Shown here: one piece after another, positions 1 to 13,118 of the stretch
How the letters are laid out: each line of letters starts with the position of its first letter
How positions within the stretch are numbered: the stretch's first letter is position 1
Assembly: GCA_013396655.1 (NCBI GenBank)
Contig: WBMV01007388.1
Coordinates: 607,529-671,528 of the forward strand
Length of the DNA: 64,000 nucleotides
Direction: 5' to 3'
Source of the DNA: Campylorhamphus procurvoides
Lineage: Eukaryota; Chordata; Aves; Passeriformes; Dendrocolaptidae
The notes under the pieces: model-generated
Told to the model about the DNA's origin: nothing
Databases searched by the model: none
The model's input: only the letters and a program-made list of their open reading frames with translations
Translations under genes and position numbers: made by a program

Positions 1-3000
1 GATTTTGATGCACTTCTTTTTCAGTTTTGTTCTTTTTTTCCCTACTTTGACACTTGTTTTCTTATTTGTAAGTATTTTCAGATGTAATCTGGGAGATATT
101 TATGGTAGTGCTTATTAAAAGTTACCTGGCATTTTTGGCTTTTTATATTTTAATAGGCTCGATTGCCAGATATGGTCTTTCCTAGAAGGTGCAAGAAATG
201 TAGTTGGAATATACAATAGTAAAAAATGAACTATTTATAATGAAACAAGTGAATACATTGTATTTTTAATTTATTTACCTCTAGATATTATTTGTTACCT
301 GAAATCAAAGCCACTTAGTCTGTGTTTTTTTTAAAGGTTGACCTTACTTGTTTGGGAAAGTAATTCTATCAGTGCTCCTCAACTATCCTGAGATAAGTGC
401 TTAGTTTATAACTTTGCAATGTGAAATTCTAGCATTGTATATAATTGGCTTCAAGGCTTTCTGCAAAAGGTACCCAAGTTGTACCAGATTCTTTGAGACC
501 CAGTCTTTATTTATAAGGCCATGAGTACTGAGCATGCAAGTTGAAATATAAGTGGAATAACTGTATATAAATAACACAGGCAAATTTTTTATGCACTTTA
601 ATGTAAAATAAGTTTTGCTCATGGGTAAGAGGTAGTAAATAAGGCCATCTCAGTTGCTGAATGATGACTGACTTGCTGAAAGAAGAAATATTGATATGAA
701 ACACAAGGCTTCAAAAATCAATTTAAGATTAAATTATAAGCATTGCAGCAGATAATTGTGAAGACCAACATGTCCAGATTTGACTAAAAGCTTGTTAGAA
801 TGTTTTTTTTTCCATACTAAGTTGCACTTACCAGTGAATTATCAGAATTTAAAATAGCATGCCTTTTTGGCAGTTGCAAAGCACTTTGCATGATGGTCAT
901 TTTAAGTAGAAAAACATTCCAGTATTAAGTTACAGATGGGACTTCCCATGCAGTAATTTTGTGGGAAAGGATCTCTTCAGTACCTTTGTCCATAATCTCT
1001 ATTAACTGGTGGTTTCTTTGTAGCATAGTACCTTATTATGGCTAACTCAAAAGAAGGCTTGCTTTATCTGGTTTTCTCCTATTGTAGAATCAGTTAGTGT
1101 ATTTAAGCCTGATGATTTGAAATGCAGTTTAAAGGTAATTTGGAAGTCTCCCGGATCAAATAAATAAGGCATATTTTTGCACATTATAAATATTTACTTT
1201 TCTCCTTGCTTTGCCATGTAAAATTCATCTCATCTCAGTATGCGCTCTGCCGGTATTAGTCTTACTCGTGAAGAGCACTGGAATCTGGTAATGCATAAGC
1301 TGTTTTCTTCTTCCTGGAATATTTATATGAATTTTGAATTTGAAAAAACATGTTGATAAGCCAGTTATTCCAGAAATCTTAGAAACCTGAAGAGAAGTAA
1401 AACTGGGAAGATGTTGCTGCATAGGTTAGTGAAGACAGCCAATGTGATTGAAGTGGCTTGTGTGCTGGAGTTACTGATGAAGGAGTAGTGTCAGTATGCA
1501 CTGTGCAGGGCAGAAGTTTGCCTGTGAGGTTAGTAAATGTTATCTCAATAGCAAAGTGTTCCTGTATCGTTTTCAAGAGGATGCAGGAGTTTATATTCTT
1601 GCAGGACATTTGCTCCAAAAGCCTACAGAAATGGTTTTTTTTTAATTTATCAGAGATGTAATTCATCTGAATTCTGATCCAAATTTCCTTATTTGAGACA
1701 GAATACCCATCCACAAACCTTTTGTTTGTGTTCCAAGATAGAATTCAGTTCCTTGTCTCCCAGTTCCATTATGGATTATGGGCAGCACAATATGTTAAAT
1801 TTAAGAAGCCAGAACTTGAATGTTTTTGGGTACATTACAGTCGAACAGTTTGAGGACCCAGTTCCATTTTTTAAAGTGACCTGGATGATTATGTACCACA
1901 AAAAGGCATTGCAGACTGGTTTTGGCAGTACCTTGTAAGTTTACATGCCATGCAGATGGATGGGAATACTGATTCATGGAGCCTGTCAGGTTGGAAAGGC
2001 ACAGTAATTCCAAGATGTTACATTTTAATTCATATGTTACAATTTGCAGATTGCTCTAACGGATTGGACGTTTTTACTGCTTTTTTCTTTAACTGTGTTT
2101 ATAGTAAAAATCTTGAGGTGATGTGGGTCCAGGACTTAGTTTACTTTTGTTTTAATGTTTTTTGGGAAAATGATTAGCAAATACATTTACATTCTAGAAT
2201 TAAAGAAAACTTACAAAGCGTGGAGGAGTGGGTTTTTTCTTTATCACAAATGCAATTACATAATGATTCTTTTGGACTGATTTTAAGCAGAAGGAGTAGG
2301 GATTTACCTAACAATAAAGTTATATTCTAGGTTTTTTTCAATAAAGGTGTGGTGTTTTTAAATAATTTATTTTTGTAGACTGGCCTTGCAAGTTCTGTCT
2401 TTTCAAATTGTATTCAAAATAATACAGCCCTCTCTGCTTTATGGAAGATTGCTTACATGCCGTGCAGTGTCTCATGATTCTGTAAAACCTGTGATGTTTG
2501 AAAAAATTGTCTTAGTGTTGCATTATCCTGAATGATCTTAATGTATTTTAAGTCCAGGTTGGCTGGATGCTAATAATGTTTTTCTGTAGAATTTGTTTTT
2601 TCTGTAAAAGATAAAATTTTGAAGTGATTATATTTCACCCAGGAATGGATTTAAAGTCTACATTTTCTCCCTTATACATTGGAAATCAGTATTTTATGTG
2701 GTCTCCCTTTCCTCCTTCACGTTCTAAAGCATTTATTAAGGATACGATAACAGTAAATACTCCAGTGGACCACTGTATTACAGGGACTGTTTGCTGTTTT
2801 GTGTTCTGGTCTAGAAACAGTGGGGACTCATGGAACAGAAGAACACATTTTTTAAGGACAAGTTTGCATCTTCATAATTTTTTTAAGCTGTTTTTTTTTT
2901 GGTCCTTGAATTTCCATGCAGATTCTACTGCTTTTTTAAAATTACTCTTTTAGAAGAGCAAGCCATTATGATCATCTTATATTTTTAACAGCAGATCCAA

Positions 3001-5000
3001 ATTCTACTCTTGGTCTCTGGATTTTGTAATGTCCTTCTTGTTCATTTATAGTTGATAATAGTGATTGCTGTTCTAAAAGCTACAAAGCATCTTAGCCAAA
3101 ACTGAGTTTTCTGATTCATGGCTGGTGCAGTTTTTTTCAGTTATATCTGCAGTCTGTTTTTATTGAGAGATTTTTACTGCTCCCTCTTTGATAAGGGAGA
3201 GTACAAGGAAGGTTTTTAGGTATGTTTTGTCTAGGTTATACACTGATTGCAGTTCTGTGTTCTCTTTTTTGTCATTTCAGCGGCTTTTTCTTTTTTTCCG
3301 TAACAAAAAAAATACACATTATGGAAGTACCTCTAATAATGATGAGTGCATCAAATACAGGCATGATACAAAGAGTTTTTAGGCCTTTGTGTATTGAAAA
3401 CGTGGTAATTTTTAAAAAATCTAAATGAAGCAATCCTTTTTCTAAAGTTGATTTAGATGTGTTCCTTATAAGAAGAAACCACAGAAGCATATTGTTTAAG
3501 ATTCGAAAGCAAAGTGTTTCCTTTTACTGTCATATGTTCCTAAGGCATTTTGGCTTGGTAGAACAATTGATGAATATTGATTCCTGTACAAAACCTGCAC
3601 TTCCTAAAGGGTTACAGAAATGAATATAAAATGACAATGTGCTTTTTTACTTCTAGCTTAAGAATGTGCTCCTTCCCTTCTTATTTCTAGCTCTGAAGAG
3701 AGGGTACCACTAACATCTCTCTTGCAGTTTACATGTGCAATGTAAATGAGAAGTTGAGATGTACCAAAAAGATTTTTTTATAGCAGGATTGTGTAGCTTT
3801 TTTTTCCTTTTTTGTTAGTGAGACACAAATCTTTATGACATAAAAAAAAAAAAGAAATAGGAATCCAGGCTTCAAAGCACAATGGTCAGATTTTTGAAAT
3901 GCATGTCCTTTGAGGGAAATAAAACGTGCCAGGAGCTCTAAGTGATTGTAAGGACTATAGAAACTGCAGTCAGGCTTTGCTGAGGCAAATGAAAATAAAG
4001 TGTGTGGTAAAAAGAACACAAGGAAGGAAAAGACACAAGATGTTAAGCACTTGGGAATGGGAAAAGATGAAAACAATCTAAGAAACCTGTCCAGAAATGA
4101 GAAATGATGGAGAAGAAAGAACAGTAAGACATGGTATTTTATTAGAATGCGTAATACTAGGTAGTATGACATTCTCTTGTAGTAATATTCCTGTAGTTGG
4201 GTAATTCCTTCTTCCCACCCCCAGCAAAACTCATCTTTTTTTCCCCCCATACTTAAAATCAGTGCCTCTATTTAACTATGCCCTAATGTGGTGGTCAGCC
4301 TTGCAGGTACAAACCTATTTGTCCTCTGAAAACTTAGTTTTGCTGCTAAGTGTGATGGTGTAATCTCAATCTGCAGCTTTGTTGGTGAGGTATGTGTTTG
4401 CTGGGTGAGGGGTGAGTAATGTTAATTGTGGAAATGGGAGCTGGAGTGAACTAAATAGAAAGTGAATGAACTCTTTCAGACAGAAAATGATTGAAGCACC
4501 ATACTGAACGTGTTATGGAAAAAAAAAAGGTGCTCTATTCTAATGTATACAGAATTCTTGCAGTAGACTGTAATCATTGGTGAATACATTAGCCCATATT
4601 TTTCAAGTTGCTTAGATGTGTGTGGATAAGCAAGACTTCAAATTAAATAACATTTTGAAAACTACTTAAAACATTTAAAATGTAATGTGAAAAGGATGTA
4701 TGCTTTTTAAATACCACTGAAAAATACCATAGCAGATTATTATAGATGGGTGATATGAGAATATTCTGTATCCTGTTAGGTGCTTGTGAACATTTTCTGT
4801 CTAAGTCAAAGCCACCAATTAAAATAAAGGATCTTGGTTACTTTTTGTAAGCATTACACTAGCAGTAAGCCCAATTTTTGTGTACCCGACATTCAAAGTG
4901 CTGTTATGGGAATAAGGAGTCTGTTAAAACAGTGGAACACAGGTCCACACTCTAGCATAAGTTTGATTTTTGTAATCTAAATTTAGACTGTGTTTAAAAC
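1..5000. other. AT/T-rich non-coding flank, possible 3' UTR of a plus-strand neighbour
   Basis: No exon or protein similarity is recognisable. The plus strand is rich in T runs, and has AATAAA signals at about 2312 and at 2340-2345; the second is followed directly by a GT-rich stretch, as expected downstream of a poly(A) signal. This composition suits a long 3' UTR or 3' flank of a plus-strand gene ending to the left. In other vertebrates the neighbour on the 3' side of BEND4, in convergent orientation, is SLC30A9, so that is the natural candidate. None of its coding sequence is in this window, so the assignment is inference from synteny only. Single ambiguous bases occur further on, at 5283 and 6318. 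Confidence 0.3.
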
Positions 5001-8000
5001 TTTTGAGGTGGTGATCAGCTGCTTCAAATCTGAAGTCAGAAGAAAAACATATGTATAAATGATGTAATATAAAGGGGATTTTTAAAGTTTCTTTTAAAAT
5101 TAAATATGCTGAAGGACTATGTGAGAAGCATTTGAAAAATGCCTAAAGCTTCTGGAAACCATTTTGGCTATTGCCAAAATTCTATTAAGTTTGAAACTTA
5201 ACAGGGATGATTTTTGCTGGTGGTAGAACTTTCAAAGAGCAATCTCAAAGTTGAAATCAATTTTTCCATGCAGCCTTTTAATNCATATGTTCCTTGTTTG
5301 TAATTACACTTGAATTCGATACATTCTGTATCATGCCTGGAACTTGTAATTACTCAGTAAAATGTTACATAGCTGGTAAAGGTGGCGTTCTCTTAATTTA
5401 AGCAATTTTACATATATTGTAAAGGTAAGCAGTAACACTGGATTCAGGCAGCTGATGATTTGCTATGTTTCTGAATTCAAAAGGCATATAACTATTTTAT
5501 GGATGCAAAACAAAGGTTATCTCCATCTATTTGTACTAGTTATTCAGTTTGGCTTTGTGATGCTGACAGTCCACACACTGTTAAGGAACAACCTGCCCAG
5601 GAGAACCAAGCTCTGTTTATTAGTACTGTGTACTGGCAACTCCCCTTTTCATCCTATTCACCCCCACCCTCCAAAGAGTGCAGTTTCCTCGCTCGTAGAG
5701 AGAAAGCTCTTTCTGCGTGGCTCAGAGGCCCCACTGGCACTGTCTCCAGTTTGGACTACATGCCCTGATCCAGAAGTAAGGATGACATGGGAAAAGGTAG
5801 TAATACAGATGGGTTGTATGTCTGTGTATAGCCAAGGGTATGGCGAAAATTCCTTGAAGAGGTTGGGTTTATGTATGACTCACATAGTAACTGTAGTTTC
5901 ACAATCCCAGCAAAGCTGTCCAAGCCTCTTAAGAAAAAGCTTGAAATCAATCAGCTTAGAAGGGGTTTAATGTACTGTCTGATTTATTAAAGTGCCACTT
6001 TTTATCACTAATACTGATAAAACTGGTGATTTATCCAGTTATGGAAAGAACTACTTGCAACTGGACTAAAAAAATCTGTATGTGGTATGAAAGAAAAGTC
6101 AAAAATGCCAGAAGCCTGGGCGGTGAAGTGGAGAAGCTTGGAAAACTGGAGTTTTTGTCTCTATGGTATCAGCAGAAATAAGGTGGTCAAGCAAGATACT
6201 GTGGGAAAGATTTTGGCTATGTAGCATGATGTCCTGATTCCTAAAGGTATTTCTTCTCATACTTGAGAGACCCTCAAGGAATGTTTGTTGGCTTTGTTTT
6301 GTTTGTGGTTTTTTTTTNACTCTTCTTTGGGCTGTCTGAATAACCAGGTAAGTGGCCTCAACCACTTCAAAAGACAGATAGAGCTTTCTTTCTACATGAT
6401 GTAACTTGGAATCCTCAAAATCCCTTAATTATCATTTGTGGTATTCGTTCAAAGGACATTCTTAAATAATGTTAAGTGGTGGATAGTGGGTTGAAGTGGG
6501 ACTTTGCAGTCAGCTGGTTGGAGGTGATCTTAACAATGCTGTTCAAGAATGAATTTTGTCTGTCTTTCCTAGTATTTTATGAGGGGCTTCATTAAAAGAT
6601 CATGAAAAGTAAACCTTCCTTTACCATTTCAATTAAAGTTTTTTTGAAAACCTTAGGAAAATGGACATAATTTCTGCCTTCGCAGAAGTCGTGACGGGTT
6701 AGCTTCTAGTAAAGTACCTATATTGATTTACCCAAGCTTTGTTGTGAATTGTAGGGAGGGGGGGTTTATTGGCTTGTTTTTTTAATTTAGACCCCTTCAG
6801 TTCTGGTGCTGAATTGAGACATAGGAGGATCTTTTGTAGACTCTCCTTCCTACCAATGAGGTGGCTGCAATGTTATTCGGTGCTCTAGTTTAAACTGATA
6901 TTCAATGTTTTAGGGAAGTATTTCTTTTCTTCACCCAAAATACTGATTGAACAGCAGTCTACCACTGAAACAAATCAGGCCACTCTGGATACACAAAGCA
7001 TTAAGTTCAGGGTCAGAATGTTGGTTGTTTTTTTTCCCCAAAGCAGTAATAAAGAAAGTCCATCTTGCATTTGATGCACATACAAATACATTCATATATA
7101 AACTTGTGTCTTTGCATGTTATAATTGTACGTAGGTATCTTTGGCTGTAGATTTGCACCTCATTGATCATATGTCTCATGAAAGAGATCTGAGATCTCAG
7201 CAAAAATAAAAATGAAATACTATGGAAGAAGATCCTAATGAATTTGGATAATTTGGAAACCTTGATGAAAGACATTTCAGTAAGGCTGTGGCTTTAACCC
7301 ATTCTGCTTCTTCCCCTTTATGACTTGCACTGATTTCTGTGGTTCTAACCTTCACTGTAGAACTTTGGTCTCTGGGTGGTTCAAAACAAGGGGTTTTGGT
7401 GGAGGAGACCAATTCCAAAATCTGTGTTCCAGCTGCTTGGTAGGCAATGGGACACTTCTGGATCATTGAGGGAGATGCATAGCAATGCTCTGTCTAGCAT
7501 TTGGTGGGCTTACAAATGTGCCAGGGTTAACCTTTTTCTTGGGCATTAGTCTCACCCTGGAACAGTCTTCCTGATGCTGTGGATGGGAAAGGTACCCTGG
7601 GTGTTTCCTTCACATTCCTTTTGTCAAGAAACTCTATGGGGACTGTTTGCTTCTCTGCTTCTCATTTTGGACTATCCTTTAGAAAATAAAAATAGAAACC
7701 CTCTTCCATCAGTTCAGTAAGCAATTCAGTTGTTGGCTTGCTCAGGTTCACATCCTTTTGCAAGAAGACTTCAGTTTTTCACTCAGGTTACTGGGTCTTT
7801 TTGAAAGGTTTAATTAGACTTTTTTCTGCTATGCTATTGACCCTGTTCCTAAGTGGGAAGTAAATTTAATATTAACTTTTCTAATGGGAAACTACTTTGA
7901 GTCATTAGCAAACCTGTTTCTCTCCATTTTCCTACAAAGACAGCCAAGGTTGAGGCAATTTTATCTGTCAGATGAGAGGGAAAGTTTAAAGTGTTTTTAA

Positions 8001-10550
8001 GGACAAAAGGGTTTTTTAGCTTTTTTCCCCAACACTATTGTGCAAGTTCACGTCAGTTTTTTTTTCCTTTGCTCAGGTAATTAATCGCTGGTGTGGCTTT
8101 TTTTCTCCCTTGACACCATACATTTGCAGTAGAAGCTGCTTTTTTACTCCAGCTGTTGAAGATTCTGTGTTAAGAGGGTTACTGTTTTCACGGGGCGAGG
8201 TTATATACAGAGATGTGCCGAGTATTCCAAGGGACTCCCTGCTGCAGCAGGGAAGCATTATCTGTGGAGTGCTATTCCTGTATGAACTTGCTAGGAAAAG
8301 ACAAGACAGAGAAGCTGATTTAAATAGGCCCCAATAAAGGAGTGGTCAAGTCACATCAGTGGTATTGGTTTGCTCTATCAATAACTTAAGACTTATATGA
8401 TTGTCACCTAGAGCTGTATTCACATTTTCCTCCCGCTGAAGCACTCGGGGACCATTTGTTGTTACCCGTGGTGCAGATGAGCAGAAGAGGGAGATAAGGA
8501 AAGATGAGTTCTTTCTTCCCTCTCCTCTTTGAGATATCTATGTGCACGTTTACAAACAGAAGCCAAAATTTACAGGTCTGTACTCACCAGGTATTGTCCA
8601 TGCTGCATGAGCTAGCTGATCACACAGCTGTAGTAAGAGAACATTGTGAAGCCAGCGTCTTAAGGACTCAGCGGTTAGGAGAGAGCAAAATGAATGCTGT
8701 TGTGCAAACGCATCTCAGTCTCCTTGTGGCTGGGGGTCCTTATGTCTGCTCTACACTGCTGCTGTTGCCCCATGCCCCAGCCTTCTGCAGGATGGTGCTT
8801 CTTCATCAGTGATTTGGCATTTTTTTCATCCTCATTTGGTCTGCCTGGTTTTATGTACTGCCTGCACTCAAACTATTCTGCAGATTAATTGCTGTCTTCG
8901 GGGGCTTTTCTGTTGTGCTTAGCACTATAGCTCTGGTTCTTCAGTAGCACTAATCTTCACAAAACCCCCATGAAAGAAGAGGTAGAATGTCTCAATCCTG
9001 AGCACAGTGGGCTGAGGTTTGAAGTGTGCTGCCTCCTGCTGTATTCCCTGGGACTGCTGTTTCAGTCTCCTCACTGTGATGAAAGAGCTTCCTATTCTAA
9101 CAGTCCTCAGTCCACTGGCTTCAGTCAGTGCCTCAGCAGAGGGACGGAGGCAGAGAAAGCAGCCAATCTTGCCTATCTGAACACCCGAAGGCAAGATTTT
9201 TGCAATGTGTAAGATTACAAAGACTTCTATAGTGTGAGCTTGCATGTGACCCTATTCTAAGCAAATAAGGGAAAAACTAACTTCCTTCATATGCATGAGA
9301 TTCAAAGTCTGACTTGGACCTTGAATGATCTCTTCAGGAACATCTTAACCTTCAGCAAAGATGTAACTGCCAGCAGGTGGGCAGTGCTTTTGTGGTAGGG
9401 TATGTTTAACAGGTATTTAGTGGAAGAATGATAAAACGTGACATTACTGAATTAGAACTCCAATCTGTGCTGCCTGTTCCCCTTCAGTTATTTTCCATCC
9501 CTGGTTCTCCCCCATCCCATGTACCTCTTCCTTACTTCTTTGCCTGCCCAGCCCCAGGTGCTGCCTCTCATGTTTACCAACTCCTTAGAGGTTCTGCTGT
9601 TAGACCTAATCTCTCTTAAAGCTTCAAAAACCCAGTTGCTGCCTCTAGCTCCTTACCTATGTGCTATCCTTCCCTGCCATGCTTTCCATGCTGAATTCCT
9701 ACTTGTACTGCCCCTTCAACCTGTTCGTTTCCCCACAACTCATTCCTGTTCACTCCTGCATCTGAATCTACCCTTTGACATTTCCAGCCATTGCCGAAAA
9801 GTCTGGGAAGTCAGAGCTTTTCAAAGAGGAGTTAATTATAATTTTTTCTTCCCAGAAGGATTAAGACAGATTTTTTTTTTTGCCTCCATTTCTCAGAATC
9901 ACTTGAAATTTTTTTTGGTGAGTTTCACTAATAACTGTTTTCATTAATTTCATAAAAAAGTAAATATAGTAGGCGGAAACCTCCTATCTAGAAAATACCC
10001 ACTCAATCCCACCTGAAAGTGTTGTTTTATAACAGCAATATTTGGCAACAAGTTCAAATGGCTGACACCAGCCTGTGGTCAGGTCCGTCTTGCTTCACAG
10101 CCCTGCAGAAGTGGTTTGCCAAGGTGAATGTTTGTCACTGTAATTCCTCTACAAATTATCTGGACTCGGGATTCTCTAAGGCTTTTGAGAGAACAGGAGA
10201 CATTACATTCAGTCATCACTGAATTTTGAATTAAAATGGGATTTAAACTTCACTGCTTGAAAATCCAGGTCTTAAGATTGCAGACAGGTACCCACTTTGA
10301 ACGGTCTTTCTATCTAACCAGCCCATAAATCTATGCGATTGTATTTTGAGGTGAAAATTATTTTATATGCATACTTGAATTCCTCATAATCTTTCACTGT
10401 GCTTGCTAGTGCATCATATCAAACAAGCATTTAATGCAAAAAATGCTCTAGCCTTTTATATGCATCTAAGTCTAAAACTTTTAATATATATTTATAGTGA
10501 GAACTAGTTGTGATGGCTGTCACACCAACACAACAATGCCTATAGAGAAG
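5001..10550. other. intergenic sequence, nothing recognised
   Basis: This stretch separates the putative left neighbour from the BEND4 3' end. It is mixed AT-rich sequence with a moderately GC-richer patch near 5640-5760 and a C/T-rich patch near 9470-9780. Several open frames of 60-170 codons are present on both strands, but none resembles a known family, and none has splice signals or codon bias that would support a gene. I see no RNA gene or mobile element that I can name. Confidence 0.5.
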
Positions 10551-10579
10551 GAGGGAGACAGGTTAACCAGAGACTAACT

Positions 10580-10585
10580 TTTATT
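10580..10585 (-). terminator. BEND4: poly(A) signal AATAAA, probable distal BEND4 site
   Basis: The plus strand reads TTTATT, which is AATAAA on the minus strand, followed on that strand by a T- and GT-containing stretch (GTTAGTCTCTGG). It is the last strong signal on the BEND4 strand before the intergenic interval and is the preferred mRNA end. Weaker or additional downstream signals cannot be excluded. Confidence 0.5.
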
Positions 10586-12739
10586 GTGCATTTTTATGCA
10601 ACAGAACAAATGGAACTGGAGGTATGTAGTAATAAAACCAATATTCAAATTAGAATTAACACCTGAAATATTAAACTGTAGGTAACAAATGTCTTTATAA
10701 TTAAAAAATATTGACTGTTTAAAAAATTCTCTAAGATTTTATATTCTTTAAAAGAAATGTGTGTTGCCACATAGAAAACAATTCACACATCCTATAGAAA
10801 TTGTCACAAAAACTTTACTAGTCTATATTACACTATGCACTTTTTTTTTGTACAATATCTGGTAAAGGTCTATCCCTAACCTGTACTTACTCTACACAGT
10901 ACAATCATCATTAGAAAGTATTCATAGAATTAACTACACCATAACAATAAAAATATCAGGATTAATGTTTTTTTTTAATCACAGTTTCTCCACAAATATT
11001 TGTCATAGAAAATATAGCGAAGGCATGTTGGCACAGATGGGCGTGCGGTACTTAGCTACACAAAGTTTGAGAAGGCAGGTACATAAATGACAGTAAGATT
11101 AAAGCGTATGGAAGGATAAGACAAGAATCTCTATCCTCCTGGGACTTTCTGGAGTGACACGATAGATAGCAGTTTCCTTCTGTCACAAGCCTGCTGTCTA
11201 CATGCAGAGCTGGGAAGGGATGTGCTGGCTTACAAAGCACACTGTTTAAATATGGATATCTCGCTCTGCAAAGGCTTATGTGCTATCTATTATTTCAGGT
11301 CCCATACTATTATACCTAACATCTTGCGGATATTTAGACACTTCAATGTGTATGAATTTATAATACCTCATGAAAAAATTAACTGGAATAATCTGTTGTG
11401 GAAGGTTTGGAGTTTTAAAAATGAAACGGGTGGGTCAAGTGGTCACGATCGCAATTAAAGACAGACAACCGAGAAAAGTTTTTATGCTCTGTTACTTTAA
11501 AACCAACTAAACTAAAATATAAGCTAGTGTATGTGGCTATGATTCATGTCACTGGCCAGTGCACATAAGCAATTGAGGGCAAAATTTTGTTCATAAAAAA
11601 GGTCCAAACCTGCAAAGCCATTTCTACTGCCAAAGTGGCTTTCAGGATGAAATTATACTTTTGGTTATTTTGCACAATATGAGAATAGAGGATTGTGAAT
11701 AGTTTCAGGATGCTGGCTATGCTTTTTACTCTAAAAATAAAGCTAGGCTTACTAGTTATTTCAGCAAATCTTCAGGTGAGAGGTCTGTCCAGTCCAGTAA
11801 TTCTATTCTGAGACTGTTAAAAATGAAATGTTTCTATCTTTAACATCATACAATTAAACATCTGAAAGGAAACCATCACAATGTTTACAAAAATACAGCA
11901 TGATACATATCGCTGTGGACAAATTTACAGTATAATGTTGACTTACATGTTCTGACATATTCTACCAAATAGTTCTGGCATGTGTCACCACATTAAACAT
12001 AGACCAGCAAGACTTACACCATCTGAGCAATGTAACATCTTCTATAATAGTTCTTTTTAAAAAAGTGTAAGTTCAACACCGAAAAGCTACTATAGGATAT
12101 CTGTACTGTGACATTTCTGTACACTGAGTTACTTCTCTGGAGGCCACCGTGTGCTGTTGATCACTCCAAGAAAGTTACCTCCTGCCTGTAATGAGGGGAT
12201 GCCATTCCAAACCCCTTGGTCTAGTGAGGTCCTGTGTGACTAAATTGCTAATTGATTTTTAGAAAATAAATCAGTTAATTTTGGGACAGTGAGTGCCTCT
12301 GAACCCCCTTTTAAAAATTCACCAAAATTAAAGTGAACCGAGAGGTATCGGACATTTAAGGGCCTAAAGCATATCCTGGCTGAGTGAGGTCCTCTCTGTG
12401 GCAGTGCATGGTGGAGCCCGTGTCCTGAGGTGCCCCATGGCCATGAGAGACCAGTCACAGCCGCAGGCAAAGAGGAGGCAGGTGGCATTTGCCTATTGCA
12501 TGGGTGAGCTGAGCTCCTGTGGCCAGGCTGGGACTAGAGGAGTGCTGCACTCCAGAGAGCCCTTCCTGGTCTCTGAGGAAGGGGCTGGATGCCTCCTGCC
12601 TTGCCTGGTGTGCAGGGAGAAGGTTGGGAAGGGGAGGAGATGGATAAAAGGAGCAATTAGTAGCTACTCTTGCGGCTTGCACAAGGTGGTGAGGAAAGCT
12701 GGGGAGTGTGAGAGATGCATTCAGGAGAGTCAAGGCTGA

Positions 12740-12747
12740 TGAGGTAG
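12740..12747 (-). promoter_or_regulatory. BEND4: candidate let-7 family microRNA site in BEND4 3' UTR
   Basis: The minus strand reads CTACCTCA, a perfect 8-mer match to the let-7 seed including the terminal A. A match of this kind is expected by chance in roughly one of twenty UTRs of this length, so it is only a candidate. Confidence 0.3.
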
Positions 12748-13112
12748 CACTAAGGACGGTCAAAAGTGAAGTGAGCTTTCTTTACAAAAACCAGTTCCCT
12801 GTACCTGCCAATGGGGAAATGCTGTCTCGAGAAGAGCTGTTTCAGGCTGTAAAGGATGCCAGCATGGGCCTGAGCAACCAGATAAGGGTAAGGAGATGCA
12901 AACACCCCAATGTGGAAAGGTTTAATTTCTTTGGCTTTACCCATTTCTGGAGTGCATCAGTTTGGAGGGACAATGGAGTCCTAAACCTTTAAAAAGAAAG
13001 TTAGACTGATTTTTGTTTTTAAAGCCAGTATCTGCTTCCAGTGTTGTGCACCATTGTGAATTCTGCTCCAGCAGCTCTTTTCTTACAGCTCTTAGATAGT
13101 CTGGACTGTATG

Positions 13113-13118
13113 TTTATT
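13113..13118 (-). terminator. BEND4: candidate proximal poly(A) signal AATAAA
   Basis: A minus-strand AATAAA lies about 950 bases beyond the BEND4 stop codon. Its use would remove the GC-rich patch and the let-7-like site from the message. Use of this site is hypothetical. Confidence 0.3.

Noticed and set aside
3729..4250. 173-codon minus-strand open frame rich in Phe/Leu/Ser
   Set aside because: It is the complement of purine-rich, low-complexity sequence; the hydrophobic composition follows from T/C-rich codons.
5455..5970. 171-codon plus-strand open frame in the left intergenic interval
   Set aside because: Checked as a possible terminal exon of the left neighbour; it shows no resemblance to the recalled SLC30A9 C-terminus or any other family.
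12708..12992. 94-codon plus-strand frame inside the BEND4 3' UTR
   Set aside because: Protein-like composition, but no known relative; it lies opposite the BEND4 transcript, so it is noted only as part of the GC-rich patch.
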